A DNA stretch of 64,000 nucleotides from Amblyornis subalaris (taxonomy: Eukaryota; Chordata; Aves; Passeriformes; Ptilonorhynchidae), in assembly GCA_018881555.1 (NCBI GenBank), contig JACAXG010000060.1, positions 1,240,001 to 1,304,000 on the forward strand, read 5' to 3'. Both the position numbers and the translations under genes were made by a program. The notes under the pieces were generated by a model. That model worked only from the letters and a program-made list of their open reading frames with translations. It ran no database searches and had not been told where the DNA came from. Shown piece by piece: positions 14,001 to 26,000 of this stretch (within the stretch, counting starts at the first letter, position 1; each line of letters begins with the position of its first letter).

Positions 14001-17000
14001 AGTGGATTCTGGAATGATCCTTTTGTAAGATGTTTTTGTCCTCCTGAATGTTTTCAGTGAGATTTCATTGGCAATTTCTGTAACTCAGAAATGCAGAATA
14101 CAGAAAAATGAAGTTTACCTGAACTCAGTTAAAGAGCCTTTTCACTATGGATGTGATTTCATTTGTATCCTATGTAAACTTTTCTTTTTTAAAAGAGTAA
14201 TTGCTGGACTTTGTTTCATTTGCTATTTTTAAGTTGAACTAGGTGAGTTGTATTGTAACAGATTTGCGAGATTTTCAGAGTTATTAAAGACTGATTTTAC
14301 AATGCTGCTTTCAAAATACAGAACTAAATAGATGAAAAACTTTGCAGTGCTTAGAGAACAGCAGTTTTTAAAGTTCCCTAAATTGTGTATTTGTATGTGT
14401 GTATGTTTGTGATGTTACTTTATATTTATTTATATACCTGGAAACTACAGTGGCTTAATGCTTACCATGCTGCTATAGTAAATGGTACATGAAAAGTTAG
14501 ATGCTGCATTTGCTTTTTGGTAATCTTTTATTTTTTTAAGTTTGTATTTTTTTAATCTTGATTCATGTCAATTTGCATTTTTTATGACATCAAAAAATGT
14601 TATGAGTTTTCCTTGTTTTTTATTTATGAAAACAACAAAAATCTGTAGAAAATGCTACTTCCGCTTAAATTTTCCCAATTGACGTGGTAGTAATTGAGTG
14701 AATTCTTTTCCCTCTGCTCCTCTTTACTCATCCCAGTGAAAGACTCTTCTAACTAGTCATTTTGCTATTATGATTAATGCAGGATTGTAACAAGTTGCTT
14801 AGAATAGAAGACATAACGCTAAATAGAGATGTAAGTGGTGATGTGGTCATTGCTGGGAGGTATGTTACGTTTCAAGGAATAACTTAGATTACAAAAATGA
14901 AACATTTATAGCACTTAATTGTAAGTATTTGTAAACAGCAGTACTGTAGTAGCACTGTTAGCATGATTACTTTTCCCTTCTACCCTCTGAGATTGATAGG
15001 AAGTACAAAATGCACTTGTATCAGCTTTAAAGAGCTTTTAAAAATGTCACTGTCATCCTAAATGCTAAACAATGTTTTTAGCAGTTATACTGTAAAGGCA
15101 TAAAGGAATTTTTGGGGCATTGTATTAGGTGTTGTACTTCCCTGTACCTGACTTAATGGATTAGAAGTGGCACAAGTTATACAGTGTTTGGAGTTTTGTT
15201 GAACTGAAATGCAAAATGAAAATAGGCATTCTGGTAGGCAGAAAACTNATCATGCACACCAATACCCAAAACGTAATCAAAATAGATCAGTGTGGACTGA
15301 AATTTTGTTACTTGGTGTATTTAAAATGTCTTCCTGGAACTTCTTTTAAGTTATGGGCAGTCTGTCTTTCACAGTCCTAATAAAATATGTAACATTAGAC
15401 CTAATTTGTTTGGCTAAGGCAAACTTGTAGAGTTTGCTATTTGCATTTATGTCTGTAAGACTTTGAACATCTTCATGTAGCTTATTTGTCTGTAGACATA
15501 TAAGGAACCATGAGGATGGAAAAACTTCCGGGTTTCTTCTTGCTTTCTTTTGGGAGGACTGGATGTAATGCCCGGCTTCCAGATCTCAGGAAATACTACT
15601 GGAAGCCCGGGTTGTTTATTTTCTACAGGTTTTGTTTCTTGTTTGCTTTTCGCTTTGTTTTTTTTATTTTTTTTCTTGTGGCTAGTGGAAGGTTACATGT
15701 GGTAGATATAGATCATGCAACTTGTAGTCTTTAAAAACAAGTTTAAAAAAAAGCCAGTAATGTGTTACTTTTCATGGGTCTGTCCCAGAGGGTCCTTTAC
15801 AAAACTGACTTTGCAAATTGTCCTTTTCCATAACATACAAAAAAAGTACTCATACTTGGCCAATGAATAAACAAGAAAGTTTAAAATCCTTCTTCTTCTT
15901 GAAGTTCCTGCAAACTTCATGCTGTGGAAGTAATGGTCTTCAAATGTAGCATTGCATAGTTGGTGTGCTTTTTCCTTTGTAGCATCTAATATTAACTGTT
16001 TTAACTAGTTAAGCACTTGAGTCAAAGTCAACAAATTGAGAACCAAGGTGTTTTTCTACACAAAGAACAATGTAGACAGCTGAGTATGTTCCAAAGAAAT
16101 TGGGGCCAGGAGCCTAGCGGAGTTTTTAAGTGGTGTGGGGTTTTTAGTGCAACCTAATAAAATATAAGGTAAGTCTTTAAAAATTTTGTAGTAGATGCAG
16201 TTTGGAAACTGAAGTGTAGCTTAATTGCTATCTAACCAGTATTAGTAAGAATTTTTTATCCCAGATGATTATTTCAACTCCAGGTTTCTTTGGTTTTGGA
16301 GTTTTTATTGAGAAATTTTTTTTTGCTGGTTTTTTGTTTGTTTTGGTTTTAACGCTTCACTCTAAAGCACCTAGGACAGACCACTGTCCAGAAATAAATT
16401 TATATTGAAATGAAAGGTGAAATGCTGAGAATCTGGGTAATTTTTGCTTTTCAACAAAAATTGGCAGCAGACTTGTATATGGGTAGTACTTGGATTTTTG
16501 AGGTACCCAGGCAAAATTCATCGAAGTAATCTGAGTTAGAGTACATAGACATTGCAAGAGGTTTTGTTCTTGTATTTTCCTTCTTTAGGCTGAGATGCTG
16601 CCTTAGCCCTAACACCAGGAAGGGCAGCTNTTTCTGGATCTTACCTTGTTCTTGCTCATCAGACTGTCGTTTTCACAAGTCCTTCTTTGGTCTTACGAAA
16701 CTTCTTGAATTTATTTTTCTTCTTGAAAACTGTCTATGTTTTTATTTCCTCCAAGCAATGCATGAACAAATGTTCTTAAAGAATGCTTTAGAAACCTAAA
16801 CATTTCTGGTTGTCTCATACTGATGGTTTAGGTCTTTATGGTGTGCTTCTCTGACAATTAGTGCTGTCATACTTTGACAGTATCACAAGGCTAAAATTCT
16901 AAACCTCTTTGGTTTAATTCCGTTCAAGACTATTGGCCATTCATTCACACGCAAGGGAAAAATCCTAATCTTAGAGCTGTTACATGCATCTTTACATGCA

Positions 17001-20000
17001 GTAATAGCATTTCCCATACTATAAGCAGGAGGAGGGAACTAGGAGTAATAAAAGCAGTAATTGAGAACTAAGTAAAGATGGGCATTGTTTCATGTGAAGG
17101 ATTTTACTAAGATTTATTGCCCTTGTAGGGTAAGGGGGACTACCTGCTGTGTCTGTGCTGATGATGAAACTTTTTGTAAAGAGTTAAGTTTTCTGGTAAT
17201 ACCTGTTAAGGATTTCTGAAAGCAATTTGCAGTGGGATTATGTAATAGTCAGAAGCTCCATTTGACATATGGGAGAAGGACCTTGTTAGAGGCAAGGTTT
17301 TCTTCAGTTCCTTATCTGTTAAAATGATGCATCAGATCTTTGTGGTGGTGAAGCTAAAATGGTAGCAAGAAGGTTAGTTATAATCTTTCAGAGTGAAGGA
17401 GGTTTGATATAAAAGGCATATCTTTTAGTTTGTGGATTAGTTGAGAACTGTTTATTGAGGTAGCTTTCTCCAGTCTGATTCANGTTTATGTGGAATTGAT
17501 TAGCTTGGGAGAAGGGAGAACAGTGCATCATGTTCATTGCATGTGCAGAACATATGCTCAGAATCTTAGATTGTTGGGTGTGTATGCAAAAAAAAATGCT
17601 TATATGAACCATACTTAGTAGTTTCATTTGTAGGAACATATTTCTATGCTCTTAGTTGTGATGTGTGTTCTATTTCAGCTGTCTTTGTATTAGGAAGGAA
17701 GTTTTTGTATAGTCATGTTTTCAGAAACAGTCTAATTGATTTTTTTCCCCCTTAATATAGAATACAGATTGGTACATACCTATATGTAATGATTGCTTTC
17801 GATACAGCAANAAGCTGCAAATGATACAACAATAAAGTGTAGAGTGGCAGTGTAAATGTACCNGTCCCGTGTATTGAATCGAAGGGAGACATCTTTGATT
17901 TGGAAAAAGAGGTTCTGCCATCATATTTTACAAAGCATGTGGTCACTATGAAGGTTATTAACCATGGTAGCTATTACTGAGACTTACGTGTGTTGGAGAG
18001 TTCTTTCTTAAACATTCATCAAATACCAGATGCTTCCAAGCTGAATGTGGACCAGTGCTGTAAAAATAGGAAGGGCTGTACCCATCAGTCAGATTTTGGA
18101 ACCACCCATTATCCTTTTTAGGAATATTTCAAAATACTTGGCTGAATGTTGAGAAGCAATAACATGAGGTCCTCTCAGCCGTCTTCTCTGTAGCAGCAGA
18201 GGAGTACACTGGTTACAGAGTACCTGCTTGCATGATTGAAGTGTACTGTACTACACTCAGGTGTGATTCCAGTCAAGTTAGTGCCTTTCCCCTTCCCTTG
18301 GGACAAGAGACCCTAACGNCATTTATTCCAATTTTCTGTGCATAGACAGAAGTCCTTGGAGCTTTTGTTTTCAGATTTTCTTTGTAGTCTCAGAGGTGTT
18401 GTGGTTTAACCCAGCTGGCCACTGTGTACCATGCAACCAGTGGCTTACTTTCCCTGCACCCTGGTGCATCTGAAACAGAGCACTGTACAAGGTATTAAGG
18501 AGAAACAAACACTATCCCAGCCAAAAACCAGGACAAGAGGGATGACAAATACTGGTGATTTTGGTGGGGGGGTGTTGTTATTTTGTGTAATTAAAGATGA
18601 GATTCCACTGTCTTGACTGAAGTACAGGTCTTAATGACCTTTCTGCCTTAAAGCTTAAGGTCACCGTAGTACATTTGTGGTTGAGAATATGGAGAGAAAC
18701 TGAACATCTTTCAGCTCTGTATTATGAGAAGTAGAGGTTAAATTATGCTCTAGGATGAGAAAAAGGGAAAAAATAAGCAGGAAACAAAAATAGAAGGTAA
18801 TTGCTAAACTTGAAGTGTGAATTACACTAAAGTTTATTTCTGCTAGTGGTTCAATTAACTGTAATGACTTAATTGAACCAATAATTGAAATAATCTTGCT
18901 TCCTCAAGTTTTAGAATACCCCCTGAAAAATAAAATCTTGCATATGCCATCTCACCTGCTGTGTGTACCAGCTTGGTGTGTCAGGGGAGGTGTTGGAGTA
19001 GGGTTAGGTTTGCTGCAAAACAGGGATCCTGGGAAGCAGATAAAATGTTGCAAATCATACTGTGTCTCACAGGTTTCACCTGGGCTTTGTTGCAGCTCAG
19101 CGCCGTGTTTAGTGCCTGAGAATGTGGGTTGAAAGAGGTTTGCATAATGGTGCAGTTTCTTGACTGATGTAAGAGCAGCAGTGTTTCATCTATTAACAAC
19201 ATCTGTTTGTTAATACACTTAATTTTGGACTTGTTGGTGTTAAATCTATATTGGCTGAGGATGACCTGCTGTGTGTGTGGTTTTAGCCTTTTGATGATTT
19301 CACAATGTCCTTTGGAACTATATTCGTTCTTATAACGAATATATAAGAATATATATATAACTATATTCGTTCTTATAATGATAAGCAATATTCATATGAT
19401 CTAAACATTTTAATGGTTTTACTTTATTAACAAATAGTTTTGCATTTTAATTCATTCTTTTCTTGCTTCTGAAGCTTTATGTTCCCAATCTTTGTGAGAT
19501 GGGGTGGGGGTATTCTTTTTAGCCTGTGGTTGTAGTTTGAAATGCTTTTGACTCCTGATGAGCTTTCTGGTGATACTTTGGATTCTGGAATGGAGTTACA
19601 CTTATTGTGTCTCCTGTACAGTGTGTATGCACATGTGCTGCTGCCTTGTTTCATCAGCTGCTTGGGTTGTTCGAATTGTTGCAGCTTTGTGGTAGGTATT
19701 GCTTGGTACTGGTTTTAAGTTGACAGTTACTGTCTGCTGCCAAGAGGTTTGTTTCTTTTTCTTTTTTTTTTTTCTTTTTTATTTTCCACTTTCCCCCCAT
19801 GCCGTCCTCCAAATGGGATTTTGACTGAACAGCATTGAAGGAAATCCAGTGAGCTCATGCATACATACATGGACTAATGAGGTTATGACTGTGCATGCTG
19901 AATGCCTACAATCACAATTTCCTCTTAAAAACCTCTGTTTCATGGCAGTCATGGCTTCTCTTTGTCTGCACTGCCAGATTCGAGCTGTTTATGGCCTTAT

Positions 20001-23000
20001 AAGACAATATCTTCCTTGCAACTGTTGGTATTTGTGTTGGGGTTTTCTGGGTTGGTTGGTTTTTTGTTCCAGGAGCTGTGAGNGCGTCGTTTTTTTTTCT
20101 GCTCCAAAACTATGAATGTTCTTTGCTTTTGTTTGGTTTCCTAAAATCTCGAGCTTATGATCGCTAACGAAGTCACTCCTTAGAACACTTTTAGTTGCAG
20201 CCATCTCTGCTTCCATTTTGCTTTTGCTTCTTGACATGCCCTCCCCCTATATACAGCCTGTGGTTCCCATCTAGTTGACCATCCAAGTTACTCAACTTCA
20301 CAGTGAGGGTTTCACACCTCTCTTCCAGATGGTACCAATTTCTGGTATTGTCATGTAGTCTTTATAAGATTTCAGTTTGGACACCAAGAAAGGTGATTAA
20401 GATGAGAGAGACTCCAAATTTGTTCAGCTTTCAAAGAGCCACTGGCACCATAATTGCCAGTGTCTGGAAAATCCTGAATCTCCATCACAGGCATACTTTT
20501 CTTTGCAGACAGCATTCAAGGATTGCGCTCCTAGATCTTGAAGAAAAAAAATTGGCAAAATTTGGTTCATTGCAGTTTTGAAGTGTACTTAGTAACAGAA
20601 AATCACAAGTTCATCTTGATCTCAGAGCAGTGGCTTTGCTTCTGATCCCAAGTTTTTTTAGCTTTTGTATGATAATACCTGTTAACTGGAAATTAGCTAG
20701 GAGATTTTATTTAGTCCAGCAGAGAGTATAATTTGAAATTATTTCAATTATTGGTTGGTGCTTTTTGTTGTGCTTGTTGTTTTGTTTGGTGTTTTGCTGT
20801 GGAATTCTATTCAGGAATTTTTCATTTGAGTCTTTGAGCACCTTAATTCGTGATTTCTTTGGGAAGTAAATCTTGGCATAAGTGAGCTTTCAAAGCTCAT
20901 TTATTTATTTTGCATGTTGAACTCTGGTGGCTTTAACTTCACTAGCAAAGTAGTTCACTAAAAGTATATAATAATGTATTTTATATATATTCTGGAAGGC
21001 CAAGACTTTATATGTATAATAAACAGAAAATCTTGGCCTTCCAGAATTAAACTGTATGGTCCATGCCATATATACCTGAATAGGTATGTCTTCTGTGACT
21101 TTGTGTACTTAATACACAGAGAGGGATTTTTTTAGCCGTTGTCTCATTATGTATGCACATGTATGTGTGTATATATATATTTATATTTATGTGTCTGTGC
21201 ATATATATATGTGACAATATTAATTTCTGAAGTGTCTTTNTTAGATCAGTGTGGTTATACTACAGTTGAATTTAGCATATTGTTCTGAATTCTCTTTTGC
21301 CAGCTAATTAGATAATAATACTGCAGTTTTACTTCTGTGAAGAAGCATCCTTTTGCAGAGAGAAAGTAGCTTGGTTTATCTGAGTATTTTCTACTGAAAA
21401 TGTTATGGAAAGGTTTAGATTATTAATACAGACTTTTGTGTTTGTGAGGTTAACTTAAATATTGGTGTTAATCAGACTTGGAGCAGTACTTACCTTCTCT
21501 TACCCAGACATCCAAACATACATGTTCCAGGTTTTGAATTATTAGTGCTCTACAGTTGTTGTGAATTTAGTCAGCAACTAAACCTGTTCTGTGTTGCACA
21601 GAGTGTGGGATTACAATGATATGAGGGTCAATAATACTGCTTTATANGGTTAATTAAGATTAAAAGATATTTTCCCCCATTAACTTTTGTAGTGTAGTCT
21701 GCCTGTTTAAGCTGACTGAAGATAATTTTCAGATCACTGAGCAGCCCACAGTTACCATTGACTGAAACTGGGAAGATTTGTGGGTTCTTACAGGTTCTGA
21801 AAATTGGTTCAAATATCTAAAGATGTGTTCAAAATTAGCTTACTTCTGAAGACAGTGAACACCTGCTTGTGTATTTATAAGGTAATTAAATGCAAGTTTG
21901 ACATATTTAGAATACTTTCAGCGTAATTGGCAAGGAGTGACAAGGTCATAAATTAGCACAGGTTGTTTAATTTGCTAATACAGTCACATATAAGGTGTTG
22001 GGGATTTTTTTGCCTAAAATCTGGTTGTGGTTGCAGTCATTTCAAGGTGTTGAGATTGAGTTTGTTTATTGTAACAAGGCAAGGATTTTTTTTGAGAAGC
22101 AAGCTTCAAGAAGCATTTGTAAAACTTATAGGTTGAAAAATGGAATGTAGGAAATTTTCTCTATTGAAAAGGATGAGTTTTAACTGAAAAAATTATATTT
22201 AAACAAAGAGACTGCATGCAAGAATCATATAAAGATGAGTTTGAACAACTTCTACTCATACAGATTTTGATGGATTTTTTTTTTTTTCTTTTAGTCATTT
22301 TTGCACCTTACAGTCACTGGATTTGTGTGTGTTGCTATATCCTATTTTGCTGATATTACTCAGCTGTAGTACAGTTTCACATATTTGGAGCCTCCTGTTT
22401 CCCAGTCTCTAATGCATCCACAATATTTATCAATATATGTGGTTTGGAACTGAAAAGCTTATGAAGTATCTCATATTAACTCTACAATTTTTTAAACCTT
22501 TCAAGAGATGACACGAATAAGGAAGAAGATGAAGATGAAGAAGAAGCAGAGGAGGAGGAAGAGGAGGAGGAGGAGGAGGAAGAAGACAACAATAACAATG
22601 AGGAAGAAGAGTTTGAATGCTATCCACCAGGCATGAAAGTCCAAGTGCGGTATGGAAGAGGGAAAAATCAAAAAATGTATGAAGCTAGTATTAAAGATTC
22701 TGACATCGAAGGTGGAGAAGTCCTTTACTTGGTGCACTACTGTGGATGGAATGTGAGGTAACTTGAGTTTTAGTTAGTGATTACTTCTTGAATTACTTCT
22801 CAAATACACTTATGAATTTATAAACCAGATTAATAGACGTCTGGAGTCCTAAATTTTCATTATTGGTGTTCTGGGAAGGTCATTGTACTGTACGGAACTT
22901 AGATTTTTTAACACTATATAAATGCAGGGCTTTAGTTACTTAGAAAATCATCTTAAAATTACTTGTTCAAAGAAGGCTTCATTTGTTCCCCATCTTACTT

Positions 23001-26000
23001 GTAGATCTTTCCATACAAGTGGCAGCTCACTCTTTTCAGGTTCCTCCTCTGGCTCTCATTAAGCCGATTTTCTCTCTTACGGTATTTGAATAGTGCATTT
23101 AGCTGAGGCTGTGAACTCAGTCTTGTCAGTGAACCACAAAGTACACCAGCAGTATGGTATTTAACAGGAGAACGACAAGATTCTTAGTGGCAAATTAGTG
23201 CACAGCAAATAATTGCATTTAATCAGATCTGATTTCTACCCTTCCTACGCCACCTCCCCCTGAGGCTGCCTTAAACTTCCAAACAACTCTTCTTACCCTA
23301 GTGGCTTCTTACACTTTAATATAAGGAGGAGCATGTGCTTTTTATTGTCTTTAGTCTAGCATTAATAGAAATGAGTTGAAGTATTTCTATTGCTATTTCA
23401 GACCTCTTTTTTGCCATTTAAAACTTGAAGCAACTTTGAAAACAGTAGAGAAAACTAAAGTTTTTGAGCAGCTTAGAAGTATATCTGCTTCTTTCCTCTG
23501 TTTCAACAAAACTGCTCATTGTCCTTAACCATTATCTTTTTAACTTTATTACTGTCTCTAAAAGAACTGTGAAAAACCCCCCCACAAGTCTGAGACAAAT
23601 CTGATGTACTTTTTTCTATACTTATTTTTCCTTTTCTGGAAAGGCTGAGGTTCTTGTGACCTTCATCTGTCATCTGGGCATCCTGCCTCTGANCAAGAGG
23701 GCAGGAAAAATGTCATTTATTCAGTTCCAGCAAGATCTGCTAGCAAAGGTAGCAGTTAGAAAAGTGTGATGCTTCTCTTCCTCCATTGAATTCACGTCTT
23801 TGCATCGAGGCCTGGTGATTTCCAGGAGCACCTAAGCTACTGCCGAGGAGGAGTCTCGCTCTTGCCAGTTTTGACACTGATCTTCTGTAGAATTTTGATC
23901 TGCATTGATCTACAGGAATAGGATCTTTGACATAAACTGTCTTCAGGCAACATCTGTAAGCATAGTGGGCTGTGAAGTCAAGATACAAGGGGAGATGCAG
24001 CTTGCTCATGTTGGGAGTTGAGGTGTGACTTGTGTCTCAGTCTGGTCCTTATTGGGGAGGACGCCCTTAGGAGTGGAGTGCAAGTTGTTGAAATTTTCAT
24101 CCTACTTGCTGAGGATTACTGTGTGTACCGTGCCAAGAGGTTTCTTGCTTTTAAAGTCGTATTTTGGAATTTGTGTGTAAGCACAGAAGTTATTTTTCTT
24201 TTTGAGCAATTATCATGCTATTATACGTGCTAGGAGGTGAGATGATCAGATTTTTATTTGAGCAGTACTATTTCACATCTGAAGAAATGAGAAGTCAAAA
24301 ATGAGTCTTCTTCACCTTGGAGATCCCAGCACCCCAGTTCTTAAAGGAGAAATCAAGATTCTGATTTTTTAACTCTGCATTTTGAACAAATATGCGGATT
24401 GGTGTCAGAGGCATTATTTCTGGGACTAGGATATGTTTGATAAGAAAAGCATTTTTAGTAAATTTGCACTCATTTGAGAAGTAAGGCGTGTTGTTTGGTC
24501 TTTCTGGCAGCAGAACTTGGATTTATATTTTTACCTCGTGTTGCAAAAGAGCCCTTTGAAAAGTTTTGGGAGGGGTAGGATTCTTCACTGAAAAATACAT
24601 CAGTGATTGAGATCTAGCTATAGTGATTGTGTGTGGAGTCTGCTAAATGTGGGTAATTTTTTCAGTCATGTAAAATTATTTAAATTTTCAGATTTGACAG
24701 AAAGACTGTGTAAGCCTCATCTTAAGGCAGCATCTAAACAGATAGTTTAGTATTGTGAAGACTAGTCTTGTATGATGTAATAACTTGATTTGGCTTTTAG
24801 TCAGTGATAACCTGGAAAAGTAACTGCCTTAGTTGGATAGGAAGCAATTCCCTCCTCTCCTTATTCATTGTAGCTTGCTTAGCAGGGACAAGTACTGTAT
24901 GTACAGTACAGGCGGGTGTACTGAATTAGGATTTTCTAATCATCCANGGTTTTTTTAATTCTGTCATTCTCCTACTCCTTAAAGTTAACTTTCCTGTTTC
25001 CCCTTTTGCTCAGTGTGCCATTTAATTGGCCTGTTCTTTAAAATCATAAGTTTGAGCAGAAATCCTAAGTAACTACTAATGTTTCTTATCGCAAGTTAAT
25101 TTCAGTATCAGCCTGGAATTCAGAATAATTGGGGGGAGGGTGGTGGTCACATGCCTTGGGGGGTACTTGGAATGGAGTTTGGTAAACTTGATACTCATCT
25201 TCATTATTTTTTTTTTAAATGCTCTGGAACCAGTGACACTAAGAACTGTGGAACTTTCTGTTTTTAAAGAGTAAATAGAAAGTGCAGAAGCTGTACAGCA
25301 TTATGCTAAAGGATCTTGTTGTTAGGTCCTGAGATTCAGGTGATACGTGTCTGATAAAGGTCCCTGAATGGCAGTGTTCAATGGAGCCTGACTTGTGGTG
25401 AAAGGGAATGGTAGAAATCTCTAACCTGTTAGAGAGACCTGCTTATGTTACNACGTGTTAACCAGAAAAAGCAGAGAAATACAGAGGGACTGTATTTCTT
25501 CTAACAAACCAGTAATGTTCTGAATTATTCATACTTCATATATAACTAAAACTTCTTTGGGGCCTGTGGTGCCAGTTCCTTCTGTTNTAATTTTAATCTT
25601 CAGCTGCTCGTGTAAGGAAAAGTTCATTGTATAAGTGTTTGAGGTGAATTTGTTCTGCAGTATGTTCCCAGTAATTAGAAGGTGCATATTTAAAAAGCAT
25701 TTAGATTGTTGAAACTCTGTGTGTCGTTACGGTACAACATCACAAGACATGTTATTCTTGAATGTTTCCAATGTTTAAAGCTAAGACTTATTCTTTTCAA
25801 CGTGACTTTCGTTCGGAAATCTGCATGTGAAAGTGCTCATTTCTGTCTCAGTTTGTTGAACCATTACTTCATATATAAATTTTATACTTAACAGTCAACC
25901 ACTGAAATTAAACATGTAGCCAAATTTCAGGTCCTGGAGAGTAACGGATTGTCATGGGGGGACGGGGGAAGGATTATTTAAAAAACAAAAAAGAAATTAA

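Larger units (their letters stand above)
12874..22505 (+). other. ARID4B: ARID4B large intron (9.6 kb)
   Basis: The longest intron in the window. It holds a 139-bp LTR remnant (18397-18535), a duplicated AT-rich block (19316-19378), a perfect 17-bp inverted repeat (20989-21047), a hairpin near 15571-15611, T-rich tracts near 19750-19785 and an AT/GT microsatellite at about 21160-21212. No coding exon recognised in either strand. Confidence 0.85.

Noticed and set aside
18981..19388. 135-residue minus-strand frame in an ARID4B intron
   Set aside because: No motif or family likeness, and it spans the duplicated AT-rich palindrome; expected by chance in this much sequence.
21160..21212. AT/GT-rich stretch as a possible origin or promoter
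   Set aside because: Simple microsatellite composition with no supporting signals.
22430..22737. Pro/Leu-rich minus-strand frames
   Set aside because: Antisense shadow of the Glu/Asp-coding purine tract in ARID4B.
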